Of a stretch of 64,000 bases of DNA, positions 55,189-64,000 are shown piece after piece. Each line of letters starts with the position of its first letter. The stretch's first letter is position 1. The stretch comes from Bubalus kerabau. Lineage: Eukaryota; Chordata; Mammalia; Artiodactyla; Bovidae. The DNA lies in NCBI RefSeq assembly GCF_029407905.1, contig NC_073642.1, positions 8,804,001 to 8,868,000 on the forward strand. Reading direction: 5' to 3'. Position numbers and translations under genes: made by a program. The notes beneath the pieces were generated by a model. The model saw only the letters and a list, made by a program, of their open reading frames with translations. It made no database searches and was not told the DNA's origin.

Positions 55189-57460
55189 ATGGGTCAGGCA
55201 CCTCAGAGCCTTAGTGTGCCTGCCGCTTGAAGACGCCTGTAAAAGGAGAGGGGAGTCTTGGAACAGACCAAGCTATCAGAGTGTCTGTCCCCAGTAAGAC
55301 AATTTCCATGAACCATGAGGCGCATGTTGTTTCAAACAAAACAGAGCCCATCCCCTCCTTTGGCCACTGCCCTCCCGGCAGGATTATGAGGTGGGTTCCT
55401 CAGCTTGCCTTCCCTGCTACTTTCACTTTCTGACTGACAGGAACCTAAATGCTGCCTCTGAAGTGCCTTCCCATGTTTCAGGGGGTCTCAAACGATGCAG
55501 CACCCAGTTGCTCCCAGGAGCCTCTCGTTTCTTTCTCTCTCTGCTCGAGTTGCATGTCCCCTCAGTCACACAGTTTGTGCCTCTGTCTCAGACTCAGGGA
55601 TCATCTCTCATAGTTGGAGGGAACTCTTGGGACATTTGGCCATTTTGTGCCTCAGACACACAGAGACCACTGGGACAGAGGGGACATCTTTCTGTCAGCC
55701 ACTGACTCTCAGTACCCCATTCTATGGCATTTAGGCTAAGAATGGGTTCTGGCATGCCTTGGAAGTCTTCCTCAGACTCACTCCTTGGCTGGGTTCTTCG
55801 GCACTGGAAAAAATTTGACCCTGAAAATCTCAAAAAGAAAAGGCTCATTTCCTTTTGCGAGTTGGCCTGGTCCCAGTATAAACTGGGGGGCCAGGAGAAA
55901 TGACCTCTTCATGGCACACTGAGTTATAACACAATCCTCCAACTCAATCTCTTTCACTGAAAGCAGGAAAAGGACTCAGAGGCTCCTTACATTCAGTCCT
56001 TTACCGCCCTTAGTCAGAACCTGGATGTGAGGGACGTGGGCCGCACGGGTCTTTCTGCTGCCTCTCATCCCCCAGGCCCTCTGTCTCCCTCCCTGTCAGA
56101 GCTTTTAGATGACTCCCTACTTGATCTTTTCTATCCACAACCCAGCCAACCCCTTACCTTCAGACTCAACTCACACCCTCAACTCACACCCCAACAGTGT
56201 CTCAACAGCCATCCCTCATCAGGACGAAGGCCCATCTCCCTTTTCCACACAAGACTGAGGACGACCCAATGCCAGGAAACAAAGTCTAATATGCTTGCCT
56301 TAAAGGAAGTGGTAAATGCAGACATGGGCACCATTAGAGTCCACGTTTCCTTTCCCATGTCTGCCATTTTTCAGATTCAAAACAAGTCAGGTTCCTTCAG
56401 TCAGGACCCCATCACGGTGATTAAGGAATTGCAGGCCCTCTTTGGGAAGACATTCATGTGGTTGACCACTTGCTGTACTCACGAGGAAAAGAAGAGGATA
56501 TGGGCCTTGGCCTAAGCTTGGGCAGATAAGGCACACACTCAGAATCCCAGCTAAACCTGAATGGGGCAGCTGCAATCCCAGAGCAGACCACAGATGAAGC
56601 AGCCAGGCGAATGATAAAGGGCCGGCAGGGGGAGGAACTAGGAAAGACCATGTGATCACCTGCCTGCCAGAGAGCACGACAAAGGCAATCATCACAACTG
56701 TTCATTACAGCAAGCTTAGGGAGCTTCCCTGGTGGCTCAGAGGATAAAGCATCTGCCTGCAATGTGGGAGACCCAGGTTCAATCCCTGATCAGGAAGATT
56801 CCCCCAGAGAAGGGAATGGCTACCACTCTAGTATCCTTGCCTAGAGAATTCCATGGACAGAGGAGCCTGGCAGGCTACAGTCCATGGGGTTGCAAAGAGT
56901 CGGACACAACTGAACAACTAAATTGCTCATTTTTTCACTTAGGGAAGTTACTCAGGATCCTTCTGAGAACCCTGTCCTTCCACAGGCCTGGCTAGCAGTC
57001 GCCATGAGAAACATACCCACTTAGATCCAGATACGAATGAAGGAAGGGCTATCCTTGTAGTCCCCTTTATAAGCCAGTCAACTCCAGACACCAGGCAAAA
57101 GCTACAGAAACTGGAACAGGGCCCACAAACATCATCCCGTGTCTCGCTTGATAAGGCCTTTAAGGTCTTTAACAACAGGGAGGACATTTCTAGGAGTAGG
57201 CGGGAACAGAGGGGAGGAGAAAAATTTTAAATAACATGCTCAGTACATGGCTCTTGCCATTTCAGTCCCTCCCACAGCAGGGGCTACGGGTGCACCTCCC
57301 TTTCTCAGAAACCTCGGACAACCTGTTACCAGTGCGGTTGGCCAGGGAGCACGGGCATGAGCTGCCCCGCTCCACCACCAACACTTACTGTCACCAGAGG
57401 GGCCCCTGGAAGAGGAGCTGTCCCTCCCTCCCTCAAGCAGGTAGGCCAACACGATAGCCC
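55189..57460 (+). pseudogene. ERV-B gag remnant (MA, CA, NC)
   Basis: Gag is the retroviral capsid precursor. ATG at 55189 gives MGQAPQSLSVPAA, an N-myristoylation-type start that stops after 13 codons. A capsid-like frame at 56027-56515 contains GTIRVHVSFPMSAIFQIQNK and ends in a CTHEEKKRIWALA segment of the gammaretroviral capsid type. A single zinc-knuckle relic at 57324-57365 reads CYQCGWPGSTGMSC: the three Cys are at knuckle spacing, but Ser replaces the His. A SINE is inserted at 56723-56937. Stops and frameshifts are many, so this gag is dead. Confidence 0.75.
56723..56937 (+). repeat. Bov-tA SINE, sense, in ERV-B gag
   Basis: The head GCTTCCCTGGTGGCTCAG and Bov-A body end GTCGGACACAACTGAACAAC. 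The target duplication CTTAGGGA is exact (56715-56722 and 56938-56945). Confidence 0.96.
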
Positions 57461-57639
57461 CCCGATACCAGAGGTACCTCTGAACTCAGCACGCACAGCT
57501 GAAATCCAAGTCAGCTTCCGCTGTCAGTGGTAGGTGACGATCAAGAGCAGCAGTCAGACTGCACTTTAGGTCTTGACCTCCTGGACACACGTGACTGAAG
57601 GGCTCAAACTGCAGGTCCCCATAATCCCTATAGAACCGA

Positions 57640-57900
57640 GGAGCCTGGGTGACCCTGGATGTGGTGGGGGCCGCTGTAACCTTTCTGATTGACCCTGGGG
57701 CTACTTATTCAGCCCTTCTCTGGTCCCATTCACTATCCCAAAGTCCTCCTAACGGGGGGATGGACAATCCTCCTATGGCCATTTCACTCCCCTCCTACCT
57801 TGTTCCCTGGAAAGTACTCTGCTCACCCACTCCTTCTTAGTCTTCCTGACCTGCCTCACTCTCTGTTAGGCTGAGATTTATTAATAAAATTTAAAGCCAC
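57640..57900 (+). pseudogene. ERV-B protease remnant
   Basis: The short frame DVVGAAVTFLIDPGATYSAL carries the aspartic-protease site as D-P-G-A (codons 57691-57702), where D-T/S-G-A is required. The residue after the catalytic Asp is Pro. The rest of the domain needs frameshifts to read, and a stop at 57838-57840 ends this frame. Position between gag and RT supports the call. Confidence 0.75.
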
Positions 57901-57904
57901 TTTA

Positions 57905-59372
57905 TCATTTATGCCAGTAAATATGGCTTTAACAACAACTATGAAACCGGTTCTAGCTAAAATCCTGCCCCAGATCCTGAGACAAGTTCCTTCAAAAGAA
58001 TGGGATACTTCTACTTCCAGCAGGTCTGCGACAGCTACCCAAGTAGTTATCCATTTAAAGGATCCGAACTCTTTCTCTAGAGTATCACAATATCCTCTTA
58101 GAGAGGAAGGCTTAATAGGATTGAAGCCTCTAATCTCTGAGTTCCTCCAAACTAGGCTTCTAATCCTATGTAATTCTCCCTGCAATACCCCAATCCCAGC
58201 GTAAAGAAGTCTTACAGCTCCTACCATTTAGTCCAAGACCTACAGTACCTAACCCATATAACCTTTGAGGTCATATCCCTTCACAAACCCAACGGCACTC
58301 CTAGACCTGAAGGATGCCTTCTTTTGGATCTCACTCCATTGTGCCACCAAATTCTTATTTGTCTTCAAATGGAAGGCCCCAAATACCAAATAGACCCAAC
58401 AACTCACCTGGACAGTCTTGCTTCAGGGGTTTCAAGATAGTCTTCATTTGTTTGGTCAAGCGTTAGCAAAGGCCCTTTCATTGTTAATGCTGGAGGGCGA
58501 AAGCTGCCTACTCCAATATGGTAGAGATCTCTTAATTTATAGTCCAGATAAACTAACTTCCCTGGTTGCTCAGTGGTAAAGAATCCGCCTGCAAGGCAGC
58601 AGATGCAGGTTTGATCCCAGGGTTGGGAAGATCTGCTGGAGAAGGAAATGGCAACCCACTCCTGTATTCTTACCTGGAGAATCCCGTGGATAGAGAAGCC
58701 TGGCGGGCTGCAAGTCCATGGGGTTGCACAGAATCAGACATGACTTAGCAACTAACAACACAACAACAAACTAACCTCAGACAATAATGCTATTCTATAT
58801 TCTAGTTCTTAGCAGCATGAGGGTACCGGGTATTCCCTGCCAAGGCACAAATTACTTCCCAACAAGTCACTTTCCTGGGGCTAATATTAACCCCTGGAAA
58901 AAGAAGTATCGCCCCTGACAGAAGGAAGTTAATCTTAGACATGTCCATGTGAGCTACCAAAAGACAGCTTAGGAACTTTTTAGGAATGACAGGGTTCAGC
59001 CAAATTTGGATTTCCACCTATGGCCTATTGGCCGAGCCTCTCTATGATGCCCTTAAAGGACCAGAACACCCCTGGAATGGAGCCCTGAAACAGAGGCAGC
59101 TTTTACACAAATAAACAAGGCCAGCCTTAGGCCTACCAGATCTAACAAAGCCCTCTCTCCCTTTGTTCATGAAGAAATGGGGTGGTTCTGGGGGTACTAA
59201 CCCAATCCCTGGGACCATCTCAGTGCCCAGTAGCATATCTATCGAAAACACTGGACATAACATCTCAGGCACGGCCTCCCTAGTCACTGCAGTTCTCACA
59301 GAGGAAGCTTCCAAATTCACAACAGGAAACCACTTACAAAGTCACAATAGTTTACACTTCTCACCAGGTCTT
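57905..59372 (+). pseudogene. ERV-B reverse transcriptase remnant
   Basis: The N-terminal RT blocks are readable near 58110-58210 (GLKPLISEFLQTRLL, SPCNTPIP). A palm region follows with LKDAFFWISL near 58310. The catalytic motif lies at 58517-58528 and reads Y-G-R-D instead of Y-x-D-D, so one of the two Asp is lost. A SINE splits RT at 58558-58767. Beyond it the thumb and connection part reads QVTFLGLILTPGKRSIAP and FLGMTGFSQIWI with stops. A BovB enters at 59373. Confidence 0.8.
58558..58767 (+). repeat. Bov-tA SINE, sense, in ERV-B RT
   Basis: The head TTCCCTGGTTGCTCAGTGG and Bov-A body end AATCAGACATGACTTAGC, followed by an (ACA)n tail. The target duplication AAACTAAC is exact (58550-58557 and 58768-58775). 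Confidence 0.96.
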
Positions 59373-60240
59373 CAGTTCAGTTCAGTTCTGTCACTCAGTT
59401 GTGTCCAACTCTTTGCGACCCCGTGAATTGCAGCACACCAGGACTCCCTGTCCATCAGCAACTCCCGGAGTTCACTCAGACTCATGTGCATCGAGTCAGT
59501 GATGCCATCCAGCCATCTCATCCTCTGTCGTCCCCTTCTCCTCCTGCCCCCAATCCCTCCCCGCATCAGGGTCTTTTCCAATGAGTCAACTCTTCGCATG
59601 AGGTGGCCAAAGTACTGGAGTTTCAGTTTCAGCATCAGTCCTTCCAAAGAACACCCAGGACTGATCTACTTTAGGATGGACTGGTTGGATCTCCTTGCAG
59701 TCCAAGGGACTTTCAAGAGTCTTCTCCAACACCACAGTTCAAAAGCATCAATTCTTCAGCGCTCAGCTTTCTTCACAGTCCAACTCTCACATCCATACAT
59801 GACCACAGGAAAAACCATAGCCTTGACTAGATGGATCTTTGTTGGCAAAGTATTATCTCTGCTTTTTAATATGCTGTCTAGGTTGGTCATAACTTTCCTT
59901 CCAAGGAGTAAGCATCTTTTAATTTCATGGCTGCAGTCAACATCTGCAGTGATTTTGGAGCCCCCAAAATGAAGTCTGACACTGTTTCCACTGTTTCCCC
60001 ATCTATTTCCCATGAAGTGATAGGACCTGATGCCATGATCTTCGTTTTCTGAATGTTGAGCTTTAAACCAACTTTTTCACTCTCCTTTCACTTTCATCAA
60101 GAGGCTCTTTAGTTCCTCTTCATTTTCTGCCATAAGGGTGGTGTCATCTGCATATCTGAGGTTATTGATATTTCTCCTGGCAATCTTGATTCCAGCTTGT
60201 GCTTCTTCCAGCCCAGCATTTCTCATGATGTACTCTGCAT
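59373..60240 (-). repeat. BovB 3' fragment, antisense, with 8-bp target duplication
   Basis: It starts with the 3' tail TTCAGTTCAGTTCTG and runs back through the C-terminal RT blocks (RRVDSLEKTLMRGGIGGRR, MYGCESWTVKKAER) to CATGATGTACTCTGCAT. CAGGTCTT lies on both sides (59365-59372 and 60241-60248), so the 868-bp 5'-truncated insert is fully bounded. Confidence 0.95.
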
Positions 60241-60456
60241 CAGGTCTTAGAGGTCCTCAACTCCAAGGCATCCCATTGGATTTCAGGTAGCAGAATTCAA
60301 AAGTATCAAGCTTTATTCTCAGAGGGGTCAGAGATGTCAATCAAGCTTTGTACCACCCTAGATCCTGCCACTCTTCTGCCCAACCCAAATCCTAACCCCT
60401 TCCTTCTACATTTCTGCTTAAAGTGATTGACCAGCCTAGTCATAGTGCTAGGCCTG
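60241..60456 (+). pseudogene. ERV-B pol remnant between two BovB inserts
   Basis: This 216-bp island of ERV text (LEVLNSKASHWISGSR, then CTTLDPATLLPNPN) reads as the RT-RNase H connection. It is bounded by the target duplications of the two BovB insertions, which shows that both entered one continuous pol. Confidence 0.72.
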
Positions 60457-60840
60457 CATAATTTTGAGCGTTACTTTGCTAGCGTGTTAGATGAGTACAA
60501 TTGTGTGGTAGTTTGAACATTATTTGGCATTGTCCTTCTTTGGGACTGGAACAAAAACTGACCTTTTCCAGGTCTGCAGCCACTGCTGAGTTTTCCATAT
60601 TTGCTGGCATGCTGAGTGCAGCACTTTAACATCATCTTTTAGGATTTGAAATAGCTCAGCTGGAATTCCATCACCTCCACTAGCTTTGTTTGTAGTGATG
60701 CTTCCTAAGGCCCACTTCACACTCCAATCATGTCTGGCTCTAGGTGAGTAATCATACCATTGTGGTTATCTGGGTCATTAAGATCTTTTTTGTATAGTTA
60801 TTCTGTATGTTCTTGCCACATATTCTTAGTATTTTCTGCT
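60457..60840 (-). repeat. BovB segment, inverted 5' part of a twin-primed copy
   Basis: The - strand reads WALGSITTNKASGGDGIPAE, then FQILKDD and WKRSVFVPVPKKDNA: the RT N-terminal block. The outer end (60457) is the 3' edge of the block and the inner end (60840) its 5' edge. Confidence 0.9.
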
Positions 60841-62061
60841 GTGAGGAAGTTCTGAACCAAGAACTTCCAGATATTCAAGCTTGATTTAGAAAGGGCAGAG
60901 GAATCAGAGATCAAATTGCCAACACGCACAGAATCACAGAGAAAGCAAGAAAATTCCAGAAAAACATCTACTTCTGTTTCATTGATTATGCTAAAGCCTT
61001 TGACTGTGTGGATCACAACAAACTGTGGGAAATTCTTAAAGAGATGGAAATCCCAGACCACCATACCTGTCTCCTGAGAAATCTGTATGCAGGTCAAGAA
61101 GAAACACTTAGGATTGGACATGGAACAACAGACTGATTCCAAATTGGGAAAGGAGTACATTAAGGCTGTATATTGTCACCCTGCTTATTTAACTTATATA
61201 CAGAATACATCATGCAAAATACTGGACTGGATGAAGCACAAACTGGAATCAAGATTGCCGGGAGAAATATGAATAACCTCAGATATGCAGATGACATCAC
61301 CCTTATGGCAGAAAGTGAAGAGGAACTAAAGAGCCTCTTGATGAATCTGAAAGAGGAGAGTGAAAAAGCTGGCTTAAAGCTCAACATTCAAAAAATGAAG
61401 ATCATGGCATCTGGTCCCATCACTTCATGCCAAATAGATGGGGAACAGTGGAAACAGTGACACTTTATTTTCTTGGGCTCCAAAATCACTGCAGATGGTG
61501 ACTGTAGCCACAAAATTAAAAGACTCTTGCTCCTTGAAAGAAAAGCTATGACCAACCTAGACAGTGTATTAAGAAGCAGAGACATTACTTTGCCAACAAA
61601 GGTCCATCTAGTCAAAGCTACGGTTTTTCCAGTAGTCTTGTATGGATGTGAGGTTGGACCATAAAGAAAGCCGAGCGCTGAAGAATTGATGCTTTTGAAC
61701 TGTGGGGTTGGAGAAGATTCTTGAGAGTCCCTTGGACTGCAAGGAGATCCAACCCGTCCATCCTAAAAGAAATTAATTCTGAATATTCACTGGAAGGACT
61801 GATGCTGAAGCTGAAGCTCCAATACTTTGGCCACCTGATGCGAGGAGCTGACTCATTAGAAAAGACCCCAATGCTGGGAAAGACTGAGGGCAGGAGGAGA
61901 GGGGGACGATAGAGGATGAGATGGTTGGATGGCATCACCAACTCAATGGACATGAGTTTGAGCAAGCTCCGGGAGCTGGTGATGGACAGGGAGGCCTGGC
62001 GTGCTGTGGTTCATGGGGTTGCAGACTCGGACACGACTGAGCGACTGAACAACAAGAGCAC
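60841..62061 (+). repeat. BovB LINE, sense, 3' part of the twin-primed copy
   Basis: It starts at the BovB block that follows the inverted segment and reads FIDYAKAFDCVDHNKLWEIL, NNLRYADDITLMAESEEEL, VPWTARRSNPSILKEI and WRAVVHGVADSDTTERL, ending GCGACTGAACAACAAGAGC. The whole insert 60457-62061 is flanked by AG(T/C)GCTAGGCC(T/C)G (60444-60456 and 62062-62074). Frames are broken several times. Confidence 0.94.
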
Positions 62062-62074
62062 AGCGCTAGGCCCG

Positions 62075-62500
62075 ATCTACGCCTTTACCCAACCAGATGC
62101 AGAATGGTTTATAGAAGGCAGCAGTTCCATTCAGGAACGCGGAAGGGTCTCGGGGTATGCTATAGTCGACTTTACAGAAGTAATAGAGTCAGGAGCACTC
62201 CACAGGGCAAATACTTCCACCCAAAAAGCAGGACTCATCATTCTAACTAGAGCCCTCAAAGTAGGAGAGGGACTATGAGTCAATATTTACAGGCTCAGCA
62301 TACACCTTCCATATAGTCCACGCCCATGTGGCCATTTGGAAGGAAAGGGGCCTATTAACCACACGTCATACTCCAATTAAGGGGTATAATCCCCACTGCA
62401 GGACATCATCCACTGCAGGGCAAACCAAAAGGATTCATCAGATGTAAGTAAAGGAAATGATAAAGCAGCTAAAGAAGCCAAAAAGGCCACCCTAAGCATC
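62075..62500 (+). pseudogene. ERV-B RNase H remnant
   Basis: The frame DAEWFIEGSSSIQERGRVSG, then TSTQKAGLIILTRALKVGEG, is the retroviral RNase H start. The first active-site Asp position (normally in a T-D-G-S motif) reads I-E-G-S. A TGA follows at 62276-62278. The text after it (VNIYRLSIHLPY) lacks the YTDS-type Asp. Confidence 0.8.
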
Positions 62501-63640
62501 TTATAGGCTCCCCGGATCCCAAGTCTAGACTTCTTACCACCTCAGTACTCACCCTCTCAACCCAAAGGAGGACAGAACTGCGGGTTCATTTTAATCCCTG
62601 AAGGATGGCTACTGAGCCCAGACGATAAACTCCGCTTACCAGCAGCTTCCCAATGGAAGATACTAACCCACCTGCATCAGGCCACCCATTTAGGGGCTGA
62701 ATTGCTCTTTAAACTAATGGGGATAATATTCACCAGAAAAGGAATCCTCTCAGCCCTTCAGTCAATATCCCAAGCCTGTTCTGCTTGTCTCCAGGCCAAC
62801 CCAGAGTGGGCTATAACCTGCCCCGACACCATCCCACTGCTCCATCTGAACCAGAGGCGAGGAAGCCAAATCTATTGGTGAATAGATCTGACTTACATGC
62901 TCCCTTGCAAAGGCTATAAGTACCTCCGAGTGATGGTAGATGCCTTCATAGATGAATTGAAACCTACCCAACTAAGACTGAGGGCGCTGAGGGCACCACT
63001 GCCCTCTTGGAACATGTTATACCTAGGTTTGGACTTTCAGGCTCTTTACAATCAGATAATGGCCCTGTGTTTATTTCTGGTCTGAGCCTAGGTGTCAACA
63101 AAGTCCTACAAACGAATCACGATCTTCATTCAGCTTGACACCCTCAAAGGCCTGGAAAGATAGAAAGAGCCAATCAGGCCCTCAAAAAGTACCGAGCGAT
63201 AGAAACTAGCAAACCTGGGTCACCCTTCTTTCCATCGCTTTCCCCAAATCCAGGACTCATCCAAGCCTTATGAAATCATTCATGGGGAGATCACTCTTAA
63301 GCGCAGACCTCTTCATTGATCCTGAGGCCCATTACTGTGTAGGCTATCTTATACTTTTAGATTTAACTCTTAAAAACATCTGAGAATACCAGGACCAAAA
63401 CAGCCCCAAGCCAGATCCTAATTTTTCAGAGTCCTCCCTGCCTAAACCCCAGTGACTGGGTCTATGTTAACACTCTCACACAGGATGGAAATCCAAAGCA
63501 GTGTGGACAGGACCAACCTAAGTCTTGCTGACACTCTCACAGCTGCCAAAATCCAAGGCTTCACCTCCTGAATCCATGTGTCACAAGTGAAGACAGATCT
63601 TTCTCCAGAAGAAGATCTCCAACCAACCCAAGACTCATGA
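62501..63640 (+). pseudogene. ERV-B integrase remnant
   Basis: The N-terminal zinc motif is complete: His-x3-His in HLHQATHLG (near 62670) and Cys-x2-Cys in CSACLQANP (near 62790). The core follows with IDLTYM (first Asp), SDNGPVFIS near 63054 (second Asp) and KIERANQALKK near 63163 (Glu), so the D,D,E set is still visible. However, TGA at 62879-62881 precedes the first Asp and further stops and shifts separate the three. A C-terminal stretch (WVYVNTLTQDGN) near 63465 closes it. Confidence 0.8.
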
Positions 63641-64000
63641 GACGCCTCTTATGACTGAGCTCTGGGACGGCCTCCGCTTCCTCTTTAAAAAACCATCAGG
63701 TCTGTGGTGAACATAGAGCCTCACCAACCTGATTTTTCATCTTGCTATCCTCCTTTTCATTCCCTGGGCTCTTTCCCTCCCATGGGTTATTTTGTCTTAG
63801 GCTTGTGGGACCACCCCGTGGCATTCTTGTCCTCCTCAAGTATTGCAAAGGCGGCCTAACCCCAACTTCTAACCTAAAAACCTGCACCTTTCATCAACTC
63901 CTCTTTTTTTCCCTTTCTGTCGTCTCCCTTGAACTGGTCTCAGATTTCTATCTCAGCACTCTGCTTTTACTACTCCTTATTGCAGAATATAAATGTTCAG
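63640..64000 (+). pseudogene. Possible start of ERV-B env, runs off the window
   Basis: This follows integrase directly and has a hydrophobic stretch (IFHLAILLFIPWALSLPW, about 63737-63790) that would suit an Env signal peptide. No conserved Env motif is visible before the window ends, so the call rests on position only. Confidence 0.4.

Overview
The window is ruminant (bovid) nuclear DNA, most likely cattle or a close relative. It is dense in BovB (RTE-type LINE) copies, Bov-tA and Bov-A2 SINEs and bovine-type L1 fragments, a combination specific to ruminants. It holds the 3' end of one single-copy gene and most of the coding exons of a second. The two genes converge tail to tail. The rest is intron, 3' UTR, intergenic DNA and transposable elements.

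Region 1 (1-16985, + strand): the last two coding exons of IGF1R, the type 1 insulin-like growth factor receptor tyrosine kinase (1615-1749 and 9792-10173). The 8 kb intron between them ends in a minisatellite of about 21 units. A 6.8 kb 3' UTR follows, with plausible let-7, miR-7, miR-99/100, miR-145, miR-223 and Pumilio sites and a terminal AATAAA at 16961. Region 2 (16986-20832) is the intergenic gap between the convergent genes.

Region 3 (20833-34229, - strand): three exons of PGPEP1L, a pyroglutamyl-peptidase I-like cysteine peptidase. All three join in phase and keep the Glu, Cys and His catalytic residues. The exon with the start codon was not found here. The 11.8 kb intron between the last two exons holds a complete but decayed class I (gammaretrovirus-like) endogenous retrovirus, ERV-A (about 21370-29988), in antisense to PGPEP1L. 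Its two LTRs differ clearly, most of gag is gone, and younger SINEs and BovB pieces interrupt it.

Region 4 (34230-54440): no recognised exon. It is a mosaic of BovB, L1, MaLR LTRs, MIR and tRNA-derived SINEs. One BovB carries a 5' inversion typical of twin priming (41343-43825). Another kept both ends and lost its middle (48330-49600).

Region 5 (about 54450-64000, + strand): a second class I endogenous retrovirus, ERV-B, which runs off the window. It has an LTR end, a primer-binding site matching tRNA-Ile, and gag, protease, RT, RNase H and integrase remnants, all with stops, frameshifts or lost catalytic residues. A SINE in gag, a SINE in RT, a BovB after RT and a twin-primed BovB before RNase H each have readable target-site duplications, so the order of events can be followed.

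No new biological system is apparent. The most useful observations are the hairpin-unit minisatellite beside the last IGF1R exon, two independent twin-primed BovB copies (one with a 13-bp target duplication), the head-to-head BovB pair, and the tRNA-Ile-type provirus.
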